A DNA stretch of 35,971 nucleotides from JANXXV01 sp038230275 (GTDB lineage: Bacteria; Acidobacteriota; Terriglobia; Bryobacterales; Bryobacteraceae). A program made the translations under genes and the position numbers. The stretch covers positions 1-35,971 of the forward strand of contig JBBRNO010000056.1 in NCBI GenBank assembly GCA_038230275.1. The letters run 5' to 3'. Below the pieces are notes generated by a model, which saw only the letters and a list, made by a program, of their open reading frames with translations, searched no databases and was not told the origin of the DNA. Below, in pieces: positions 15,977 through 24,492 of this stretch; position 1 is the stretch's first letter, and each line of letters begins with the position of its first letter.

Positions 15977-16934
15977 CTACGGAATCGCTTTTCGGTTCAG
16001 GTATTTCACCAGACCTTCCGGATCGTCCGTGATGATGGCGTCCACCTTGGCATCTATCAGCCGTTGCCACTGTTCTGGTTTGTTTGCCGTCCAGGACACC
16101 ACCTGCAGGCCCGCGTCATGAGCTGCCTGTACCTTTTCCGGCGTCACGGTGGGAAACACCGGCGAAATAATACCGGCCCCGGCTTCCGTTGCTATTTCCA
16201 CAAAGCTGCGTGTCTTATCGCTCGAAAGCGCTGACAATTTGATCTCGGGAGCCAGCTTCTTCATCGCCCGCAGGGTCCGATAGTCGAAGGATTGCAGGAT
16301 TACCCGGTCTTCCAGGTGATACTGGCGGATCTTCTCCAGAACCAACCTCACAAATTCGTCCGGGGACGGCGTTACGTCGGGACCAATCGAGGAGAATGTG
16401 GCGATAGCGTCACGCCCGGCAGCGCTGTCCGCCGGGATCGACATCTGTTTCAACACGCCTGCAATCTCCGCCGTGCCGGCGCGCTTTGGGAAAATCTTAG
16501 TCTCGATGTTGAATAGGAATTTTCCTTTTGATGCCAGTTGAAAAAACCTCATCCAATGTCGGCATCCGCGTTCCAGGCACTGTTTGTTGCGAGGCAAATT
16601 CCGGACTCTGCGTAGCGCCACAATCCCACTTCCTTACTTCGGCCAAGGTCAGTTCATGGATGATCGCTTTCGGTTGTGGCCCGGTGCAGACCGGAGGATG
16701 CAGGATAGGATCATGCGAAATCACAATGACATTGTCTTTGGTGACCGCCATATCCAGCTCAAGCGCATCGGCTCCGGCTGCGATGGCGAATTCAAAGGCC
16801 GGAATCGTATTCTCCGGCAGGCTGGCGCGCGCCCCACGGTGTCCATGGACTTGAACGCGCGGCGACGCGTCTTCCCCCCGGCACAATGTCGCGGCACTCC
16901 ACATCAACGCGAATCCAAGGATAGATTTTTTCAT
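15977..16934 (-). pseudogene. Glycerophosphodiester phosphodiesterase (GDPD), frameshifted
   Basis: The gene starts at the ATG at 16934 with a signal peptide (MKKSILGFALMWSAATLCRG). The first part has the GDPD hallmarks HGHRGARASLPENT and ALELDMAVTKDN followed by VISHDP, the metal and catalytic region. The frame ends early at 16497 after PTLDEVF. The downstream half continues in another frame as QLASKGKFLFNIETK, VILQSFD, VSWTANKP and DAIITDDPEGLVKYL, the normal GDPD C-terminus. Removing one T from the coding T6 run (A6 at 16541-16546 on the + strand) joins DEVF to QLASKGK and restores a full-length TIM-barrel enzyme of about 318 residues. The break is either a true recent mutation or a homopolymer sequencing error. 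Confidence 0.85.
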
Positions 16935-17055
16935 GTCCGCATGGTAGCGGAGTAATATGAACCAGCGATTACAAGAAGGCAACAATCGCGCCATTGTTCG
17001 TGCGGAAACGCAATCGACATCATCTGGAAACACTACCTCGTTATGCTGACGAGTA

Positions 17056-20000
17056 ATGAAAACCAGCATACTCAGCTACCGCTTCACACTTATTTGCTTC
17101 CTGCTGATTTTAGGGGTTGCTCCACTGTTCGCACAGTTCGATACCGCCACAGTTCTCGGCACCGTACGCGATGCGTCCGCGTCCATACTGGCGGGAACCG
17201 ATATCACACTGACAAACCAGGGAACCGGCATCTCGGCAAAGACAAAAACCGACGAGGACGGAAACTATAACTTTACGAACGTCAAGATTGGACTCTACAC
17301 CGTGACTGCCGAAGCCCCCGGCTTCTCAAAAGCCGTCGCCAAGGACATTGTGGTCAACGTGAACGCCCGCCAGCGCGTGGAACTCTCGCTGCAAGTGGGC
17401 GCTGTAGCGGAAACCGTTGAGGTGACCAGTGCCGCATCTTTACTCGAAACAGACACCAGCGAACGCCGCCAGGTCATAAACGGAACAGCCGTGGTCGAAC
17501 TGCCTCTCAACGGCCGCGCCTATTCCGATTTGGCGCTGCTGACCACCGGCGTCATCAAGTCGCCGTCTTCGGCCACCCGCGAAGGTTCCTTCATCGTGAA
17601 CGGCCTTCGCAGCACCTATAACAACTACTTGCTGGATGGCATCGATAACAACGCCTACGGCACCAGCAATCAAGGCTTCGCTAATCAAGTAGCGCAGCCG
17701 TCTCCCGATTCCATCGCCGAATTTGAAGTGATCACCAACAACTACAGCGCGGAGTATGGCAAGGGTGGAGGCGCCACCATCAACGTCGCCATGCGTTCCG
17801 GCACCAATGCTTACCACGGCACCGCCTACGACTTTCTTCGAAACACCGCGCTCAACGCAGCCGGCTACGCCTTTGGCCAGCGCCCCGCCAACTTCCTGAA
17901 GCCAGTGCTGCATCAGAACCAGTTCGGCGCCACCGTCAGCGGACCCATCATCAAAAACCGCGTCTTCTTCTTTGGCGATTACGAAGGCTTCCGCGTGCTG
18001 CAGCGCAACCGCAGCTTTGCCAGCCTTCCCACGCTGACAGACCGCCAGGGCATACTGCCGGTAACGGTGCGCAACCCGCAAACGGGCAAAGTGTATCCGG
18101 CCAACACCGCCATCCCCAAGACGGATATTTCTCCCTTCGCCTTTAAAGTGCTGAATGACCTGCCTTCGCTCACCGGCGCCGGACGATCGAACAACTACGA
18201 GCAACTCTCCGGTGACAAAGCGTACGCGGACAAGTTCGACGCCAAGGTAGACGGCCAGATCAACGACCGTATGTCCGGCTTCCTGCGCATCAGCCAGAGC
18301 AAACGGAATCAGCGTCAGGATTCCACCTTTCCCGGGCCCTCGGGCGGTAACGGCACGGTGCTATGGGCGCTGAATCAACAGGCCGCCGCCGCCTTCACCT
18401 GGACCACCAGCCCCACTTCCGTTTTCGAAGCCCGGTTCGGCGTTTCGCGAACGTACGCCGGGAAAAAGCCACCGTTCCTTGGTAACCCCGACATGCTGCA
18501 GGCGTATGGAATCGCGGGCCTTCCAAGTGACCCGGTGCTCTCAGGCGGCTTGCTACCCATCGGCATCCAGGGCTTGACTGGCCTGGGCCGTCAGCCAACC
18601 ATCCCTCAATTTCAGAACCCCTTGCGCTTCGATACAAAGCTGAACTACTCCAAAATCTTCGGCCGTCATTCGCTGAAGTTCGGCTACGAGAACATGGTGA
18701 TCCGGACCCAGGTGTTGGACGTCAATCCCATGTACGGGAACGACCAATATCTTGGCAGTTTCAGCAAGCCGGCTTGCGCGCAGCTGGGCCAGGATACCTG
18801 TACCATTGCCAACGACGCCACCAGCTACTCACTGGCCGATTTCCTCTTCGGGCTTCGCAGCGCCTACTCGCTCTCCACCAACGTGATTGGAAACTATCGC
18901 CAGCATGAGCACTTCATGTACGTGCAGGACAACTTCCGCGTCAACTCCAAACTCACCTTGAACCTGGGTTTGCGTTGGGAGTTCGCAACCCCGCGTTGGG
19001 AACGCGACAACGCCCTTTCCAACTTCGATCCAATCACCAACAAAATGTTGCGGGCCAAGAACGGCAGCATCTACGATCGCGCGCTGGTGAATCCCTATTA
19101 CAAGGACTTCGCTCCGCGCATCGGCTTCGCTTACAGCATCATGCCCAAAACGGTGATCCGCGGCGGATACGGTTCCAGCTATGTTCATCAGAATCGTATG
19201 GGCAGCGGCGACTTGCTGGGCATCAATGGCCCGCAGGTAGTAATCTCCACGGTCAGCCAGAGCGATCCGCTAGCGTCTACGTTCCGCAATACCGATCTGG
19301 GATATCCCATCGGCTTGACGGATCCTTCGAAATTCAACCCGCAAACATCCAACGTTCTCTACATGCCGAAAGATACTCCCGACCCCAGAGTGCAGAGCTG
19401 GTTCTTCTCGGTACAGCGGGAACTACCCTGGAATATGGTGATCGACCTGGCCTACGTGGGCAACTACGCAACCAATCTGCCGGTGATGGGCGACTACAAT
19501 CAGGCGTCGCCGCAACCCACTGCGACCTCCAACATCACTCTCAATCTACGCCGCCCCATCCAGGGCTTCGGCGCCATCAGTTGGTTCAACACCGGCGGGT
19601 TCTCAGACTATAACGCGCTTCAAGTCAAGCTGGAACGGCGCTTCTCCGGCGGGTTGATGATTCTGAACTCGTTCACCTTTTCAAAGGCAGTGGATAACAG
19701 CACGCAGGCGCTCGACGACCAGAACGGGAATCAGTCCAGCGTGCAGGATATCCATAATCTTGCCGCCGAGAAAGCGCTATCCACCTACGATCAGAAGTAT
19801 GTGGATGTGCTGAGCGTCGTCTACCAACTTCCCTTCGGCCGCGGCCGGAAGTGGGGATCGAATACGCCCGTAGTTCTCGATCAGGTTCTGGGTGGCTGGG
19901 AATTGACAGCGGTCAACAACGCTCTTTCAGCGCCGCCGATCAACCTGCGCTCCTGGACTGGTTCGGTTCCTTCGCAATTTCAAACGGTGGGAAATCTGCC

Positions 20001-20376
20001 GGCCTGGAAGGGCGGTGAGGCGTTCCGGCCGAACATCAGTGGGCCGGTGCTGGCGGCTGATGGCGTCCGCACGGTAGACAACTTTTTCAACAAGCAGAAC
20101 ATTCAATTGCAAACCGATCCGTCCCGTCCGTTCGGGAATGCCGGCCGCAACATCGTGCGCGCGCTGCCATTCAATCAACTGGATCTCGGCATCTTCAAGA
20201 ACTTCGCGTTACCCCGCGAAGGAATGAAGCTGCAGTTCCGTTCGGAATTCTTCAATGCTCTGAACCATACGAATTTCAAAGCGCCCACCAGCGACGTGGC
20301 CAGTGCCGCCTTCGGCACCATCCGCGGCACCTATGCGGTGCGGCAAATTCAGTTTGCGCTGAAGTTCATGTTCTAA
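17056..20376 (+). CDS. TonB-dependent receptor-like outer-membrane protein with carboxypeptidase regulatory domain (Oar-like)
   Basis: This 1106-residue protein has a signal peptide (about 1-26, ending LFAQ). A carboxypeptidase-regulatory-like Ig domain follows (about 27-110, containing GTVRDASASILAGTDITLTN and YTVTAEAPGF). A plug-like domain comes next (about 125-250: VVELPLNGRAYSDLALLTTGV, FIVNGLRSTYNNYLLDGIDN, SIAEFEVITNNYSAEYGKGGG). The rest is a long beta-barrel with many alternating aromatic strands ending in the terminal phenylalanine FALKFMF, as expected of barrel proteins. Such receptors are expanded in Acidobacteria and are thought to import large substrates or bind surface ligands; the substrate cannot be told here. 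A small inverted repeat CTCGT/ACGAG (17037-17053) covers the weak ribosome-binding region. Confidence 0.9.
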   Translation: MKTSILSYRFTLICFLLILGVAPLFAQFDTATVLGTVRDASASILAGTDITLTNQGTGISAKTKTDEDGNYNFTNVKIGLYTVTAEAPGFSKAVAKDIVVNVNARQRVELSLQVGAVAETVEVTSAASLLETDTSERRQVINGTAVVELPLNGRAYSDLALLTTGVIKSPSSATREGSFIVNGLRSTYNNYLLDGIDNNAYGTSNQGFANQVAQPSPDSIAEFEVITNNYSAEYGKGGGATINVAMRSGTNAYHGTAYDFLRNTALNAAGYAFGQRPANFLKPVLHQNQFGATVSGPIIKNRVFFFGDYEGFRVLQRNRSFASLPTLTDRQGILPVTVRNPQTGKVYPANTAIPKTDISPFAFKVLNDLPSLTGAGRSNNYEQLSGDKAYADKFDAKVDGQINDRMSGFLRISQSKRNQRQDSTFPGPSGGNGTVLWALNQQAAAAFTWTTSPTSVFEARFGVSRTYAGKKPPFLGNPDMLQAYGIAGLPSDPVLSGGLLPIGIQGLTGLGRQPTIPQFQNPLRFDTKLNYSKIFGRHSLKFGYENMVIRTQVLDVNPMYGNDQYLGSFSKPACAQLGQDTCTIANDATSYSLADFLFGLRSAYSLSTNVIGNYRQHEHFMYVQDNFRVNSKLTLNLGLRWEFATPRWERDNALSNFDPITNKMLRAKNGSIYDRALVNPYYKDFAPRIGFAYSIMPKTVIRGGYGSSYVHQNRMGSGDLLGINGPQVVISTVSQSDPLASTFRNTDLGYPIGLTDPSKFNPQTSNVLYMPKDTPDPRVQSWFFSVQRELPWNMVIDLAYVGNYATNLPVMGDYNQASPQPTATSNITLNLRRPIQGFGAISWFNTGGFSDYNALQVKLERRFSGGLMILNSFTFSKAVDNSTQALDDQNGNQSSVQDIHNLAAEKALSTYDQKYVDVLSVVYQLPFGRGRKWGSNTPVVLDQVLGGWELTAVNNALSAPPINLRSWTGSVPSQFQTVGNLPAWKGGEAFRPNISGPVLAADGVRTVDNFFNKQNIQLQTDPSRPFGNAGRNIVRALPFNQLDLGIFKNFALPREGMKLQFRSEFFNALNHTNFKAPTSDVASAAFGTIRGTYAVRQIQFALKFMF

Positions 20377-20389
20377 GTTTGGATAGCAG

Positions 20390-20414
20390 GCGGCGGGACC
20401 TCAGATCCCGCCGC
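20390..20414 (+). terminator. GC-rich hairpin after the receptor gene
   Basis: A perfect 9-bp stem GCGGCGGGA (20390-20398) / TCCCGCCGC (20406-20414) with a 7-nt loop begins 13 nt after the receptor stop codon. There is no T-tract. Its position argues that the frame upstream of 20433 is not coding. Confidence 0.5.
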
Positions 20415-20432
20415 TCCGCTATAGCAGAGCAA

Positions 20433-20666
20433 TTGGACGCCGCCGATCACCCCGACCTTTCGCGGATTGCAGTTGTTCCCGGTCAACGCTCCGGGCAGCC
20501 ATGTATCCGTGGGCTTCGGGTCACTGTCTGGGACGTTTTGGACATGCTGGCATCTGGCATGACAGAGGCTGAGATCCTGCATGACTACCCATACCTGGAG
20601 AAAGCCGATTTTCCCGCCGTCTATGCCTATGCGTCGCAAGCTGGGCGGGAGAGTCTATCGCGTTGA
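20433..20666 (+). CDS. DUF433-domain protein (antitoxin-like)
   Basis: The DUF433 core is clear: SRIAVVPGQRSGQPCIRGLR, then TVWDVLDMLASGMTEAEIL, then DYPYLEKADFPAVYAYA. The frame is open from a TTG at 20379, but that segment contains the hairpin of the upstream gene, so I prefer the TTG at 20433. This gives a 77-residue protein, the usual size of the family. No good ribosome binding site is visible. DUF433 proteins often sit directly before DUF5615 PIN-like genes and are considered antitoxins. Here the downstream overlapping partner is a remnant, so the pair is probably inactive. Confidence 0.6.
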   Translation: MDAADHPDLSRIAVVPGQRSGQPCIRGLRVTVWDVLDMLASGMTEAEILHDYPYLEKADFPAVYAYASQAGRESLSR

Positions 20667-20809
20667 AGCGACTCTTTGACGCGAATCCCAATTCGGCCCA
20701 TGTCTTCGAAACAGGATTGGCGCGGCAAACCTCCGACGATTTTCTCGACCTCGCCGGTTCGCGCGGCGCGACGCCAAAAGTAGTTCGACTGCTTCGCGAG
20801 CTATCCTGA
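20663..20809 (+). pseudogene. Remnant of a DUF5615 (PIN-like) toxin gene
   Basis: A 48-residue frame starts with TTG overlapping the DUF433 stop (TTGA). It reads LKRLFDAN, then NSAHVFETGLARQTSDDFLDLA, then ATPKVVRLLRELS. These three pieces match in order the start, middle and later parts of the DUF5615 family (LFDANLSP; PxSxHVxxxGL; PPKVVxL), which is normally about 110-120 residues. The segments between them, including the VSKDxDF acidic part, are missing. Two in-frame internal deletions explain this better than a short functional protein would. It ends at 20809, directly abutting the convergent dioxygenase gene. Confidence 0.55.
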
Positions 20810-21544
20810 TCATCCGACGTGCGGAGTCGCTCCCGTCTCGCCGTTGACGGCCAACCACCGTAGGCCGCCGTCTAATGGCGAAGTCGCGTAGTCGATATGA
20901 ATCACCCTTCGGTGGACCGCCTTCGACGCAGCCGAGGAAGCGTGTAACAGCAGCGGCCTCATCAAGACCACGGCTCCCGCTGGCGCATTGCAGCAAACCG
21001 GAGTGCCCAAGCGTACCTGTTCTGCAATGTGCTCAGCGGTGAGTCGACCCAAGTTGTGCGTTCCAGGAAGAACATGCAAAGCCCCGTTGGTGTCGTCACA
21101 ATCGTCCAGGTGAATCCGGACGGACAACATGTGCTCCAGGATCGACCGCGGTGGCTGTACATGACACACGCCCGCTTTCCTGGTCCACGGGCCGTAGCCA
21201 GGTGTATCAACCCTGGACACCACGCAGATGGTTAAGTCTTGGTGCCAAGGCACCAGCCAATTTGCCGAAGCAGTCTTATCAAAGAGAGTACCGCGCACTG
21301 GAAATGCACGTTCGTCAAGGTACTCCGCCAGCAGCGGCTTAACCTTGGCCGAATACGCCAATTCATCAATCGCCGGGCAAAGCCGGAGCAGGTTTCGCAC
21401 GGCGTAGACGCCACCACGGCTGCGGACCGCGTCGTCTCCGGCAATTCGAGAAACTGCGTCGATTAGGAATTCAATTTCCGGCTGTCCAAGAACTTCAGGC
21501 AATACGGAAAACCCAGTTTCCTGGAAATTCCCCACAGGCCTCAA
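20810..21544 (-). CDS. Phytanoyl-CoA dioxygenase (PhyH)-like Fe(II)/2-oxoglutarate oxygenase
   Basis: This 244-residue protein shows the PhyH layout: an N-terminal GFSVLPEVL start, an iron-binding HxD at His101/Asp103 (VPWHQDLT), the distal His201 (RPLLLHASS) and a 2-oxoglutarate-binding Arg near 212 (HRRVIHIDYA). It contains the GALHVLPGTHNLG loop common in the family. The frame stays open far upstream but overlaps the BON gene. I chose the TTG at 21544, which overlaps the BON stop as TTGA; the GTG at 21535 is the alternative. The substrate is unknown. It is the last gene of the phoH-ybeY-corC-era-BON run, to which it appears translationally coupled. Confidence 0.75.
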   Translation of the reverse strand: MRPVGNFQETGFSVLPEVLGQPEIEFLIDAVSRIAGDDAVRSRGGVYAVRNLLRLCPAIDELAYSAKVKPLLAEYLDERAFPVRGTLFDKTASANWLVPWHQDLTICVVSRVDTPGYGPWTRKAGVCHVQPPRSILEHMLSVRIHLDDCDDTNGALHVLPGTHNLGRLTAEHIAEQVRLGTPVCCNAPAGAVVLMRPLLLHASSAASKAVHRRVIHIDYATSPLDGGLRWLAVNGETGATPHVG

Positions 21545-21834
21545 TTTCCCGCTGCGCTTGCCACCTTCAGCTGATTTACCACGGCTTTCACGCCCTTCAC
21601 TTTCTTGGTAAGCTTCTCGGCCTTTACGCGAATACTCTCTGTTTTCACAGTCCCGCTCAACTCCACCGTGCCTTGCGTCACCTTCACTGTAATCGCCCCG
21701 CCGCCCACATCGCGGTCCCCGGCCAGTTTCAGCCGCACCTGATCGTAAACCGCATCGTCGGACAGGTCTTTCGCTGCGCCAAATAGAGTGGCCGCAATCA
21801 GAAACATCATCAGGAATATCGAAATTGTTCGCAT
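21541..21834 (-). CDS. Periplasmic BON-domain protein
   Basis: The 97-residue product has a signal peptide (about 1-21, ending LFGAA). One BON domain follows (about 25-90), with DDAVYDQVRLKLAGD, the central VKVTQGTVELSGTVKTE strand-turn-strand with its conserved glycine, and GVKAVVNQLKV. BON domains are thought to bind membranes or phospholipids in the periplasm, as in OsmY. The ATG at 21834 begins two bases after the era stop; a GTG at 21840 overlapping that stop is also possible. Its stop overlaps the TTG start of the PhyH-like gene. Confidence 0.8.
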   Translation of the reverse strand: MRTISIFLMMFLIAATLFGAAKDLSDDAVYDQVRLKLAGDRDVGGGAITVKVTQGTVELSGTVKTESIRVKAEKLTKKVKGVKAVVNQLKVASAAGN

Positions 21835-21836
21835 GG

Positions 21837-22775
21837 TCACTCAAACTCACTCATGTTCATATTCATAGTACGCCAGTCGAGCTCATTCAAGAACTCTGGA
21901 TTGTCTCTCCAGTTCGATCGAACCTTCACGTTCAATTCCAGGAACACTTTCCGGCCCAGTAAAGTCTCAATCTCGTGGCGGGCCCCAGTTCCAATGCGCT
22001 TCAACATTGCAGCCTTGGCGCCGATAATGATGGCCTTCTGCCCTTCGCGCTCCACGTAGATGATGGCCGAAATACGAGTCAGCGTCTTCTTCACTTCGAA
22101 CTCTTCCACCAGCACCGCAACCGAATGCGGCACTTCCTGGCGGGTGTCTTTTAGAATCCGTTCCCGAATCAGTTCCGCTGCCATAAACCGTTCCGGTTGA
22201 TCGGTGATGTGATCTTCTGCGAAATGCGCCGGCCCAACCGGCATACGCTTCAGAATCGCCGCCCGCAGTTCATCCAGACCCTGGCCTTTCAGCGCGGAAA
22301 CCGGAACATACTCATCGAACTCCAGCGCGGTTTTATACTTCTCGATCAACGGCAGCAGTTGCGCCTTTTCCTTCACGCGATCGATCTTGTTCAGCACCAG
22401 AAATGTGGGCGTCTCAGCCTTACGCACCATATCCAGCGCCTGCGAGTCTTCCTCTTCCAGCCGCCGCGTGGCATCCACAACGTATAGCAACAGATCGCGC
22501 GCGTCCAATGCTGACCGCACAGCCATCATCATGCGCCGGTTAAACATCGTATCTGACCGGTGAATGCCCGGGGTATCCAGAAACACCACCTGGCTGTTCG
22601 CCGTTGTCCAAACCCCTTGAACCGAAGTCCTGGTGGTCTGCGGCTGCTCGGCAACAATGGCAAGTTTCGTGCCGACAAGTGCATTCAGCAGCGTGGATTT
22701 CCCGGCGCTGGGACGGCCGAGAATGGATACAAATCCGGAAACGAATTCCGGTTGATTATGGATAGGATCGGACAT
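21837..22775 (-). CDS. era: GTPase Era, 16S rRNA-binding ribosome assembly factor
   Basis: This 312-residue protein carries all Era signatures: G1 GRPSAGKS (20-27), a G2 threonine in QTTRT (about 46-50), G3 DTPG (67-70), G4 NKID (129-132) and G5 SALKG (160-164). A C-terminal KH domain contains IGAKAAMLKRIG (about 251-262) and LELNVKV. Era binds the 3' end of 16S rRNA and assists 30S maturation. The C-terminus runs about a dozen residues past the usual end and is Met/Asn-rich (WRTMNMNMSEFE). The start ATG overlaps the stop of the upstream corC-like gene by one base. Confidence 0.97.
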   Translation of the reverse strand: MSDPIHNQPEFVSGFVSILGRPSAGKSTLLNALVGTKLAIVAEQPQTTRTSVQGVWTTANSQVVFLDTPGIHRSDTMFNRRMMMAVRSALDARDLLLYVVDATRRLEEEDSQALDMVRKAETPTFLVLNKIDRVKEKAQLLPLIEKYKTALEFDEYVPVSALKGQGLDELRAAILKRMPVGPAHFAEDHITDQPERFMAAELIRERILKDTRQEVPHSVAVLVEEFEVKKTLTRISAIIYVEREGQKAIIIGAKAAMLKRIGTGARHEIETLLGRKVFLELNVKVRSNWRDNPEFLNELDWRTMNMNMSEFE

Positions 22776-24040
22776 TAGGATTCGGTCTCCGCCAGCGGCG
22801 CTTTCGAGATTCGCACCTGGTCCACCCGCAGTTCGTTGCCCGCCAGAACCTCAATGCAGACACCATCCCGCTCAATGGATTCGCCAATATGCGGCACGCG
22901 GCCGATCCATTCGCTCACCAGCCCACCCACGGTTGTGGATTCGATGCTTTCCGATGTGCGGTAGCCGATCAGATCGTTCAGTTGATCCACGTTGAAACTG
23001 CCGGACACGATATAGCGGCCCTCGCTGTCCTGCTCCACGTCGAGGGTTGGCTCGTGTTCATCGCGAATCTCTCCAAGAATTTCTTCCACCATGTCTTCCA
23101 TGGTGGCCAAGCCGGCGGTGTTGCCGTATTCATCCACCACGATGGCCATGTGCGCTCCGTCGCGCTGCATTTCGCGCAGTAGATCGTTCACCGGCTTCGT
23201 CTCGGGAACCAGCCGCACCGGACGCGCCAACTCCCGCACGGTCCTGTGGCTGCGATCGCCGGTTTCCAGCTCAAACATGTCGCGAACATGAACGAAACCA
23301 ATCACCTGATCGATGGTATCTTCGTACACCGGAATCCGGGAGAATTGCTCGTTGATCACCAGGCGGCGCAGGTCGTCCAGCGTGCTGTCGGCCGAAATAG
23401 CCACCATATTCGGGCGCGGCGTCATCACTTCCCGCACCGTCTTATCGCCGAATGCCACCACCGACTGAATCAGCCTGCGGTCGTCTTCCTCGATGATTCC
23501 TTCTTCCGTTCCCGCGGAAATCAACGCTTCAATATTCTCCGCCGGAGTGGGCGCCTCTTCGGGCTTTGCCTCTTCCGCACCCAACTGCGCCAGCGAATGC
23601 AGGAAACCCAGCAACGCTGTCAGCGGCCGGACCACGATGGCCAGTCCGGTCAAGATCGGGACAAATACCAGCAGCCAGTGTCCGGCCGTATGGCGGTAAA
23701 GCATCTGCGGCACCAGGTACGTACTGAACAACATGGCCATCCACGCGAATACAAAGGATTCAATCAGCCCCTGCTTGCTGAATGCGTCATCCGATGTGGA
23801 ATTCGCCATGAATAGAACGCCCACTAGCACCAACAGGCTGTGCTTTACCAGTGAGAAAGTTAAGATACCAATTTCCGGCTTCAAGCCGATGCGGTCTTCA
23901 ATCGTGTCCTTGAAGAATTGCAGCGCAGGCAGGTCGCGCGAGCGCAAACGCGCGCCCTCCATATAGAGCATCTGCACCAGCGTCACCAGCGCCAGCAGCA
24001 GCGTTGCCAGAAACAGGATCAGGACGAATACCGCCGTCAT
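22775..24040 (-). CDS. HlyC/CorC-family membrane protein with CBS domains
   Basis: This 421-residue protein has a four-helix DUF21/CNNM-type membrane domain (helices near 2-24, 58-80, 92-112 and 122-145). A CBS pair follows (about 195-315), with the family motif VREVMTPRPNMVAI and the second CBS MAIVVDEYGNTAGLATMEDMVEEILGEI. A transporter-associated CorC_HlyC domain (about 335-410) contains DVEQDSEGRYIVSGSFNVDQLN. The family is linked to Mg2+/Co2+ efflux or homeostasis. It sits between ybeY and era, as ybeX-type genes often do in this operon. Its ATG overlaps the ybeY stop (ATGA). Confidence 0.92.
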   Translation of the reverse strand: MTAVFVLILFLATLLLALVTLVQMLYMEGARLRSRDLPALQFFKDTIEDRIGLKPEIGILTFSLVKHSLLVLVGVLFMANSTSDDAFSKQGLIESFVFAWMAMLFSTYLVPQMLYRHTAGHWLLVFVPILTGLAIVVRPLTALLGFLHSLAQLGAEEAKPEEAPTPAENIEALISAGTEEGIIEEDDRRLIQSVVAFGDKTVREVMTPRPNMVAISADSTLDDLRRLVINEQFSRIPVYEDTIDQVIGFVHVRDMFELETGDRSHRTVRELARPVRLVPETKPVNDLLREMQRDGAHMAIVVDEYGNTAGLATMEDMVEEILGEIRDEHEPTLDVEQDSEGRYIVSGSFNVDQLNDLIGYRTSESIESTTVGGLVSEWIGRVPHIGESIERDGVCIEVLAGNELRVDQVRISKAPLAETES

Positions 24041-24483
24041 GTTCGCACGCGCTCAATGAGTCCGTTGGGCAAGTGGAACTGTTTACGCCAGCGCTTCTCG
24101 GCTCTCGACATTTCACCCGCATCCGCTTCATGGTCCATTCCGATAAGGTGCAGTACGCCGTGCAACATCAGAATCTGGATTTCCTGTGTAACGGAATGAC
24201 CGTATTCAGAGGCTTGCGCCGCTGCGCGTCCGCTCGAAATTGCGATTTCACCCAACTCGCCGTCCGGCGTTTCGGAAGGGAATGAGAGAACATCGGTGGG
24301 GTAATCGTTTTGCAGGAACTCGCGGTTCAAGCGCCGCAGTTCCCGGTCGTCCGCAATCATGCAGACGAAACTTCGGCCGCCTGAAACCTGTTGCCGCAAC
24401 TGCTGCGCGAATTCCTTCAGCTCCCGTCTCGGCAAGGCTGCCGGTGCACGGCGGAATAAAAGTAGACTATCCGAGGGGGACAT
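24037..24483 (-). CDS. ybeY: Endoribonuclease YbeY, rRNA maturation factor
   Basis: The 148-residue protein contains the diagnostic zinc motif HGVLHLIGMDH with His108, His112 and His118, preceded by the conserved YPTDVLSFP (61-69) and LGEIAIS (77-83). YbeY is a metal-dependent RNase needed for 16S rRNA 3' end processing and 70S quality control. It lies nine bases after the phoH stop and overlaps the corC-like gene, the usual phoH-ybeY order. Confidence 0.95.
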   Translation of the reverse strand: MSPSDSLLLFRRAPAALPRRELKEFAQQLRQQVSGGRSFVCMIADDRELRRLNREFLQNDYPTDVLSFPSETPDGELGEIAISSGRAAAQASEYGHSVTQEIQILMLHGVLHLIGMDHEADAGEMSRAEKRWRKQFHLPNGLIERVRT

Positions 24484-24492
24484 GAAAGGGTT

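Noticed and set aside
16541..16546. Programmed frameshifting in the GDPD gene
   Set aside because: The T6 run needs a +1-type correction and has no stimulatory hairpin or upstream Shine-Dalgarno-like element that I can see; GDPD enzymes are not known to use recoding.
17440..18204. Open frame of 254 codons on the - strand
   Set aside because: It is antisense to the plug and barrel region of the Oar-like receptor, with no domain and no ribosome binding site.
20379..20432. 18-residue N-terminal extension of the DUF433 frame
   Set aside because: It begins two bases after the receptor stop and consists of the receptor gene's GC-rich hairpin; the family core starts after it.
21545..21850. 100-residue N-terminal extension of the PhyH-like frame
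   Set aside because: It overlaps the BON-domain gene, which has a signal peptide and a clear domain; the extension is Arg/Gly/Ser-rich without similarity to PhyH proteins.
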